64,000 bases of DNA. Origin: Methylobacterium isbiliense. GTDB taxonomy: Bacteria > Pseudomonadota > Alphaproteobacteria > Rhizobiales > Beijerinckiaceae. Of the stretch, positions 59,299 through 64,000 are shown piece by piece. Each line of letters begins with the position of its first letter. The first letter of the stretch is position 1. The notes beneath the pieces were generated by a model. That model was not told the origin of the DNA. It saw only the letters and a list, made by a program, of their open reading frames with translations, and searched no databases. The position numbers and the translations under genes are program-made. Location: the NCBI RefSeq assembly GCF_022179325.1, contig NZ_BPQQ01000060.1, forward strand, positions 44,809 through 108,808, given 5' to 3'.

Positions 59299-62019
59299 AT
59301 GGCGGGAGCGCGGAGCGAGCCTGACCGGCGGCCTTCCCCGGACGCCCTCCTGGCGGAACTCCGCCGGGAAGGCGGCGGCCGCGGACGCCTGAAGATCTTC
59401 CTCGGCGCGGCCCCGGGCGTCGGGAAGACCTACGAGATGCTCACCACCGCGCATGCGCGGCGCCGGGAGGGTATCGACGTGGCGGTGGGCGTGGTCGAGA
59501 CCCACGGCCGGGCCGAGACGGAGGCCCTGCTCGCCGGCCTCGAAGTGCTGCCGCGCCGGCGCGTGCCCTATCACGGCACAGTACTGGAGGAGATGGACCT
59601 CGACGCGCTCCTCGCGCGCCGGCCGCAGCTCGTCCTGGTGGACGAACTCGCCCACACCAACGCCCCCGGCAGCCGCCATCCCAAGCGCTACCTCGACGTG
59701 GTGGAGTTGCTGGAAGCCGGGATCGACGTCTACACCACCCTCAACATCCAGCACGTCGAGAGCCTCAACGACGTCGTGGCCCAGATCACCCGCATCCGGG
59801 TGCGCGAGACGGTGCCGGACGGGATCCTCGATCGGGCCGACGACATCGAGGTGATCGACCTCTCGCCCGACGACCTGATGCAGCGCCTGCGCGAGGGCAA
59901 GGTCTACGTCCCGCGCAACGCCGAGCGGGCGCTCAAGCACTATTTCTCGCCCGGCAACCTCACGGCCCTGCGCGAGCTGGCGCTGCGCCGCACGGCGCAA
60001 CGGGTCGACGACCAGCTCCTCACCCACATGCAGGCGCACGCCATTGCGGGCCCCTGGGCGGCCGGCGAGCGGGTGCTGGTCTGCGTGAGCGAGGATCCGC
60101 GCTCGGCCGGGCTGGTGCGCTACGCCAAGCGCCTCGCCGACCGGCTGCGGGCGCCCTTCACGGCGCTCACCGTCGCGGGGCGACGCAGCGCGCAGCTCTC
60201 CGAGGAGCAGCGCGACCGCATCGCCGACACCCTCCGCCTCGCCGAGCGGCTGGGCGGCGATCCCGTCACCATCCCGGGCGAGGAGCGGCGCATCGCCGAC
60301 GACATCATCGGCTTCGCCCAGGAGCGCAACGTCACCCACGTGGTGATCGGCAAGTCGGACCGCTCGCGCTGGTTCGAGCTTCTGCACGGCTCGGTGGTGC
60401 ACGACCTCGTGCGGCGCGCCGGCTCCATCAGCGTCCACGTCATCGCGGGCGAGCAGGTCGACGGCGAGACCCTGCCGCGCAAGACCGTCCCCACCGCTCC
60501 GCCTCGCCGCCCGGAGGCGATCGCCTACGCCGTCTCCCTCCTGGCCGTCCTGTGCGCGCTCGGCGTCGGCCTGCTGGTGCAGCCCTTCCTCGGGCACGAG
60601 AACACCGACCTGACCTTCCTCACCGCCGTCGTCGCCGTCGCGGTGCGCTTCGGGCTCTACCCGTCGCTGCTGGCGGTGGTGGCCTCGTCGTTGGCCTACA
60701 ACTTCTTCTTCCTGCCGCCGATCTACACCTTCACCATCACCGATCCCACCAACGTCGTGGCGCTGTTCTTCTTCACGCTGGTGGCGGTGCTGGTCTCGAA
60801 CCTCGCCGCGCGGGTGCAGATCGACGCGACGATGTCGCGGGCGCAGGCGCGGGCCACGGAGGCGCTCTACGGCTTCTCGCGCAAGCTCGCGGGCTGCGGC
60901 ACCCTCGACGACGTGCTCTGGGCCACCGCCTATCAGGTCGCGTTGATGCTCAGGCTGCGCGTGGTGGTGCTCCTGCCCGAGGCGGGACGGCTCACCGTGA
61001 TGGTCGGCTATCCGCCGGAGGACCGGCTCGACGAGGCGGATCTCGCCGCGGCCAAGTGGACCTTCGACAACGGCCGCGCCGCCGGGCGCGGCGCCGACAC
61101 GCTGCCGGGCGCCAAGCGCCTGTTCCTGCCGCTGCGCACCGGCCGGGGCGTGATCGGCGTGGTCGGCCTCGACACCGACAAGCCCGGGCCGCTGCTGACG
61201 CCCGACCAGCGCCGCCTGCTCGACGCGCTGATGGATCAGGGCGCGCTGGCGATCGAGCGCGTCCACCTCGTGGCGGACCTCGACCGGGCGCGGCTCTCCG
61301 CCGAGACCGACCGCCTGCGGCAGGCGCTGCTCACCTCGATCAGCCACGATCTCAAGACGCCGCTGGCCGCGGTGCTCGGGGCGGCCACCACGCTGCGCGA
61401 TCTCCGCCCGGACCTCGACGAGGAGGCCGAGGCGGAACTCGTCGCGACCATCATCGACGAGTCCGAGCGCCTCAACCGCTTCATCGCCAACCTGCTCGAC
61501 ATGACAAAGCTCGAATCGGGCGCCGTCGCGCCGAACCTCGCCCTCTGCGACCTCGGCGAGATCGTCGGATCGGCCCTGCAGCGGGCGAGCAAGATCCTGG
61601 CCGCGCACCACGTCGCGATGGCGCTCGCCCCCGACCTTCCGGCGCTCGCCCTCGACGCGGTGCTGTTCGAGCAGGTGCTGTTCAACCTGCTCGACAACGC
61701 CGCCAAGTACGCGCCGCAAGGCACGACCGTGCGGATCGAGGGCTGGCGGGCGGGCGGCCACGTCTGCCTGCGGGTGCTGGACGAGGGCGAGGGGATTCCG
61801 CCGAGCGATCAGGAGGCGATCTTCGACAAGTTCTACCGGGCGCGCAAAGGCGACCACGTGCAGGCCGGGACGGGGCTCGGGCTTGCCATTTCGCGCGGCT
61901 TCGTCGAGGCGATGGGCGGTCGTCTCACCGCCGGCAACCGCACGGACCGCTCCGGCGCGGTCTTCACCCTCAGCTTCCCGGTCCCCGCCAAGCAGCCCGT
62001 CCTGGACACCGCCGCATGA
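59299..62019 (+). CDS. kdpD: K+-responsive sensor kinase KdpD
   Basis: 906 residues. N-terminal KdpD domain with Walker A GAAPGVGKTYEML and VDELAHTNAPGSRHPKR, a Usp domain (VCVSEDPRSAGLVRYAKRLA), four membrane helices (about 410-500), a GAF-like region, H-box SISHDLKTPLAAVLGAA, N-box FNLLDNAAKYAP and G-box AGTGLGLAISRGF. It senses low K+ or osmotic stress and phosphorylates KdpE, with which it overlaps (ATGA). EIIA-Ntr binds KdpD in E. coli, relevant to the gene at 62818. Confidence 0.97.
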   Translation: MAGARSEPDRRPSPDALLAELRREGGGRGRLKIFLGAAPGVGKTYEMLTTAHARRREGIDVAVGVVETHGRAETEALLAGLEVLPRRRVPYHGTVLEEMDLDALLARRPQLVLVDELAHTNAPGSRHPKRYLDVVELLEAGIDVYTTLNIQHVESLNDVVAQITRIRVRETVPDGILDRADDIEVIDLSPDDLMQRLREGKVYVPRNAERALKHYFSPGNLTALRELALRRTAQRVDDQLLTHMQAHAIAGPWAAGERVLVCVSEDPRSAGLVRYAKRLADRLRAPFTALTVAGRRSAQLSEEQRDRIADTLRLAERLGGDPVTIPGEERRIADDIIGFAQERNVTHVVIGKSDRSRWFELLHGSVVHDLVRRAGSISVHVIAGEQVDGETLPRKTVPTAPPRRPEAIAYAVSLLAVLCALGVGLLVQPFLGHENTDLTFLTAVVAVAVRFGLYPSLLAVVASSLAYNFFFLPPIYTFTITDPTNVVALFFFTLVAVLVSNLAARVQIDATMSRAQARATEALYGFSRKLAGCGTLDDVLWATAYQVALMLRLRVVVLLPEAGRLTVMVGYPPEDRLDEADLAAAKWTFDNGRAAGRGADTLPGAKRLFLPLRTGRGVIGVVGLDTDKPGPLLTPDQRRLLDALMDQGALAIERVHLVADLDRARLSAETDRLRQALLTSISHDLKTPLAAVLGAATTLRDLRPDLDEEAEAELVATIIDESERLNRFIANLLDMTKLESGAVAPNLALCDLGEIVGSALQRASKILAAHHVAMALAPDLPALALDAVLFEQVLFNLLDNAAKYAPQGTTVRIEGWRAGGHVCLRVLDEGEGIPPSDQEAIFDKFYRARKGDHVQAGTGLGLAISRGFVEAMGGRLTAGNRTDRSGAVFTLSFPVPAKQPVLDTAA

Positions 62020-62705
62020 GCGCCGCGCCCCGCATCCTGGCCATCGACGACGAAGTGCCGATCCGCAAGCTCCTGCGCATGGGCCTGACCAGCCAGGGCT
62101 ACGAGTTCCGCGAAGCTCCGAGCGGCAAGGCCGCGCTGCGGCTGCTCGCCGAGGACGGCATCGACCTCGTGATCCTCGACCTCGGCCTGCCCGACATCCC
62201 CGGCCACGAGCTTCTGCGCCGGATCCGGGAGACGTGGCCGGCTCTCCCGGTGATCGTGCTCTCCAGCCGGGGCGACGAGGCCGGCAAGGTCGAGGCGCTC
62301 GACCTCGGGGCCGACGACTACGTCACCAAGCCCTTCGGCATGAACGAACTGCTCGCGCGGATGCGCACCGCCCTGCGCCACCAGCTCGCGCAGCAGGGCG
62401 AGCGGCCGGTCTTCCGGGTCGACGAGCTGTCGGTCGATCTCGTGCGCCGGATCGTGCGGGTCGGCGAGCGCGAGGTGAAGCTCTCGCCCAAGGAGTACGA
62501 GTTCCTGCGCCTGCTCGTGCATCACGCCGGCAAGGTGCTCACGCATGCGCACCTGCTGCGCGAGATCTGGGGGGCGGTGGCGGACACGCAGTACCTGCGC
62601 GTCTACGTGCGCCAGCTGCGCCAGAAGATCGAGCCGGATCCGGAGCGGCCGCACTACATCCTGACCGAGACCGGGATCGGCTACCGCCTGCGCGCGCCCG
62701 ACTGA
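62016..62705 (+). CDS. kdpE: response regulator KdpE
   Basis: 229 residues. Receiver domain with IDDEVPIRKLLR and phospho-Asp in LVILDLGLPDIPG, Lys in YVTKPFGMNELLAR, then an OmpR/PhoB-type winged helix (VKLSPKEYEFLRLLVHHAGKVLTHAHLLREIWG, VYVRQLRQKIE). It activates the kdp operon. It is downstream of kdpD with an ATGA overlap. Confidence 0.96.
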   Translation: MSAAPRILAIDDEVPIRKLLRMGLTSQGYEFREAPSGKAALRLLAEDGIDLVILDLGLPDIPGHELLRRIRETWPALPVIVLSSRGDEAGKVEALDLGADDYVTKPFGMNELLARMRTALRHQLAQQGERPVFRVDELSVDLVRRIVRVGEREVKLSPKEYEFLRLLVHHAGKVLTHAHLLREIWGAVADTQYLRVYVRQLRQKIEPDPERPHYILTETGIGYRLRAPD

Positions 62706-62783
62706 CCCGCCCTGCGGCAGCGCAGCGCTCCCGCAGACCCGTCCCGGACGCCGAGCCGGACGCGCCGTGACCATCGCAGCGCC

Positions 62784-62817
62784 ATGACCCCCGAAGCGCC
62801 ATGACCCCCGAAGCGCC
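62784..62817 (+). repeat. tandem 17-bp repeat creating two mini-ORFs before the PtsN-like gene
   Basis: Two exact copies of ATGACCCCCGAAGCGCC (62784 and 62801), each ending where the next ATG begins. Each ATG opens a six-codon frame (MTPEAP) whose TGA overlaps the next ATG; the third ATG at 62818 starts the real gene. This could affect initiation by reinitiation. Confidence 0.75.
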
Positions 62818-63267
62818 ATGACCATCACGGATTTCCTCGCCCCGCAGCACGTCGTCCTCGACGTGCGGCTCCCGGACAAGCGTCGCCTGCTGGAGGACCT
62901 CGCGCGCCGCGCCGCCGCGACGCTCGCCCTCGATGCCGGCCTCGTCCGGGGCGCGCTGGAGGCCCGCGAGGCCCTGGGCTCGACCGGGGTCGGCGGGGGG
63001 ATCGCGCTGCCGCACGCCCGCCTGGCACAGGTCCGGCGGCCGAGCGGCCTGATGCTGCGGCTGCGGCCCGGGATCGCGTACGAGGCGATCGACGAGAAGC
63101 CGGTCGACCTGGTGTTCCTCCTGCTGATCCCGGCGGAGACGCCGAGCGAACCGCTCAACGCCCTCGCCTGCGTGGCACGCCGCCTGCGCGACCCCGGGCT
63201 GGTGGCGGCCCTGCGCCAAATCCGCGACCCGGCCGCCTTCTACGCGAGGCTGACGGACGGGCGCTGA
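62818..63267 (+). CDS. PtsN-like EIIA (PTS-Ntr) domain protein
   Basis: 149 residues, a single EIIA fructose/Ntr-type domain. TSTGVGGGIALPHARL contains the phosphorylated His (about residue 62), and PVDLVFLLLIPAE and HLxxLA-like NALACVARRLRDPGL follow. It lies 112 nt after kdpE on the same strand. In E. coli EIIA-Ntr inhibits Trk and stimulates KdpD, so a role in K+ homeostasis is plausible. It has no strong ribosome binding site, and the 17-bp repeat sits in its leader. Confidence 0.88.
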   Translation: MTITDFLAPQHVVLDVRLPDKRRLLEDLARRAAATLALDAGLVRGALEAREALGSTGVGGGIALPHARLAQVRRPSGLMLRLRPGIAYEAIDEKPVDLVFLLLIPAETPSEPLNALACVARRLRDPGLVAALRQIRDPAAFYARLTDGR

Positions 63268-63439
63268 GGCGAGCACGGGTGAACCCGCGGATCAGGTCTG
63301 TCGCTTGGTCCCCAGGCGCGAGGTTCCGTTTGGGATGGAAGCCGGCCATTCGGATTTGCTCACAGCACCGGCTCTGACGACTTCATGATGGTGACCCGGT
63401 CTCGTGGAGCCGCTCCGGCTTTGCCACGAGGTGCCTTCG

Positions 63440-63739
63440 ATGCCCCACACCCCTCCGCCCTATCCGGCTGAGGTCCGTCGTCAGATCGGCGAACGGGTCC
63501 GCGCCGGACGCGATCCAACGGATCTTGCCCGTGAGTTCGAGCCTGCGGCTCAGGCCATCCGGAACCGGGTTGTTCAGGCGGACCGGACGGAGGGCCGCCG
63601 CGAGGCAAGGGCCGAGATCCTCACGGCCGCCGAGCGTGAAGAGCTTACCCGTCTGCGCCGCGAGGTGCGCCACCTGCGGCTGAAGCGGGATATCCTGTCA
63701 CACGCCGCTGCCGGGAGGCCGGTGTCCGGCCCTCGATGA
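63440..63739 (+). pseudogene. IS3-family transposase OrfA, cut at the 3' end
   Basis: From the ATG at 63440: the HTH PYPAEVRRQIGERVRAGRDPTDLAREFEPAAQAIRNRVVQADR and leucine-zipper TAAEREELTRLRREVRHLRLKRDIL are those of IS3-type OrfA. After LKRDILSHAAA (near 63707) the sequence leaves the family and reads into an OrfB fragment in another frame. Domain order is normal up to the deletion. Confidence 0.75.
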
Positions 63740-64000
63740 GCTCAGGTGGCGCTGCCTCCGACAATGCCATGGCCAAGGGTTTCTGCGCGACCCTGGGCTG
63801 CGAACGGCTCGACCGTCGGCGCTTCGCCACACAAGCTCAGGCCCGAATGGCCGTCTTCACCATCATCGGCTTCTCCAATCCGGTTCGGCGCCACTCCGCC
63901 CTCGGTTACCGCTCGCCCATGCGCCACGAGAACGAGAGGCTGACCGACCCATCGCAAGCTGATCATCACTCCACGAAAACGGTTCTCCCGCATTTTGCGT
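63705..64000 (+). mobile_element. remnant of IS3-family OrfB, continuing past the right edge
   Basis: In the frame from 63712: REAGVRPSMSSGGAASDNAMAK, then CERLDRRRFATQAQARMAVFTIIGFSNPVRRHSALGYRSP, the C-terminal part of an IS3 transposase. About two thirds of OrfB, including two of the DDE acids, is deleted, and the final Glu position reads Lys (DNAMAKGF). No stop is reached before the window ends. The element is inactive. Confidence 0.75.

Noticed and set aside
58567-61857. An open frame of about 1,096 codons on the minus strand opposite kdpC/kdpD.
   Set aside because: It mirrors the third-position GC pattern of the real genes and has Arg/His/Gly-rich composition with no family signature; it is a shadow.
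1-64000. CRISPR arrays, rRNA genes, prophage blocks and biosynthetic megasynthases.
   Set aside because: No regularly spaced repeats, rRNA-like stretches, phage structural genes or modular synthases were seen in any frame.

Overview
The window is a GC-rich (roughly 70 percent G+C) alphaproteobacterial chromosome segment. A Methylobacterium/Methylorubrum-like member of the Hyphomicrobiales is the best guess. Reasons: a MucR/Ros-family regulator, a BciA-type divinyl reductase for bacteriochlorophyll synthesis (aerobic anoxygenic phototrophy), BLUF and LOV blue-light receptors, and a two-hairpin intergenic repeat of the kind scattered through Rhizobiales genomes. This is inference from gene content; no rRNA or other taxonomic marker is present.

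Layout. (1) 1-6361, minus strand: a TAXI-type TRAP solute receptor (cut by the left edge) with a coupled secreted protein, then a cluster of an MBOAT acyltransferase and three SGNH/GDSL-fold proteins that looks like an envelope or polysaccharide O-acetylation system. (2) 6883-8754: an exported TPR protein. (3) 8919-23382: a large catabolic island. An orphan Bug/TctC receptor is followed by a nine-gene minus-strand operon (Liv-type ABC importer, IclR regulator, thiolase-fold enzyme, DUF35 partner, NDP-forming acyl-CoA synthetase). A divergent plus-strand operon holds AtuA, an AtuA-type small domain, an SMP-30 lactonase and a PRISE-like enone reductase. Four copies of a 15-bp near-palindrome sit in the divergent promoter region and in front of the Bug gene, suggesting one IclR regulon. 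(4) 23455-38486: mixed chromosomal genes: DUF808, an SNF2-type helicase, a His-rich exported protein, a sensor kinase, a GFA protein, cytochrome P450, a Gly/Tyr-rich exported protein, a phospholipase A2-like protein, UspA, DUF1254, a cobalamin-type binding protein, MucR and several small proteins. (5) 38838-43383: GGDEF-EAL, BLUF and LOV-histidine kinase-receiver genes in a row, a probable blue-light/c-di-GMP signalling locus. (6) 43438-53881: DUF892 ferritin-like protein, helix-hairpin-helix protein, an iron-siderophore/cobalamin ABC importer, a GhrA-like reductase, a membrane hydrolase, BciA, a TauE/SafE permease and two decayed genes. (7) 54367-63267: kdpFABCDE with two additional tiny membrane ORFs and a PtsN-like EIIA protein. 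(8) 63440-64000: an internally deleted IS3-family element.

How the parts fit: the island in (3) is the most unusual part. Its enzyme set (CoA ligation, a cysteine-less thiolase with a DUF35 partner as in steroid side-chain retro-aldolases, a PRISE-type 1,4-enone reductase, a lactonase and AtuA) suggests uptake and catabolism of an unidentified terpenoid- or steroid-like acid. In (7), the EIIA-type protein directly after kdpE fits the known link between PtsN and Kdp regulation in enterobacteria. Many long open frames opposite real genes (for example about 1,096 codons opposite kdpD) are high-GC shadows and are not annotated.
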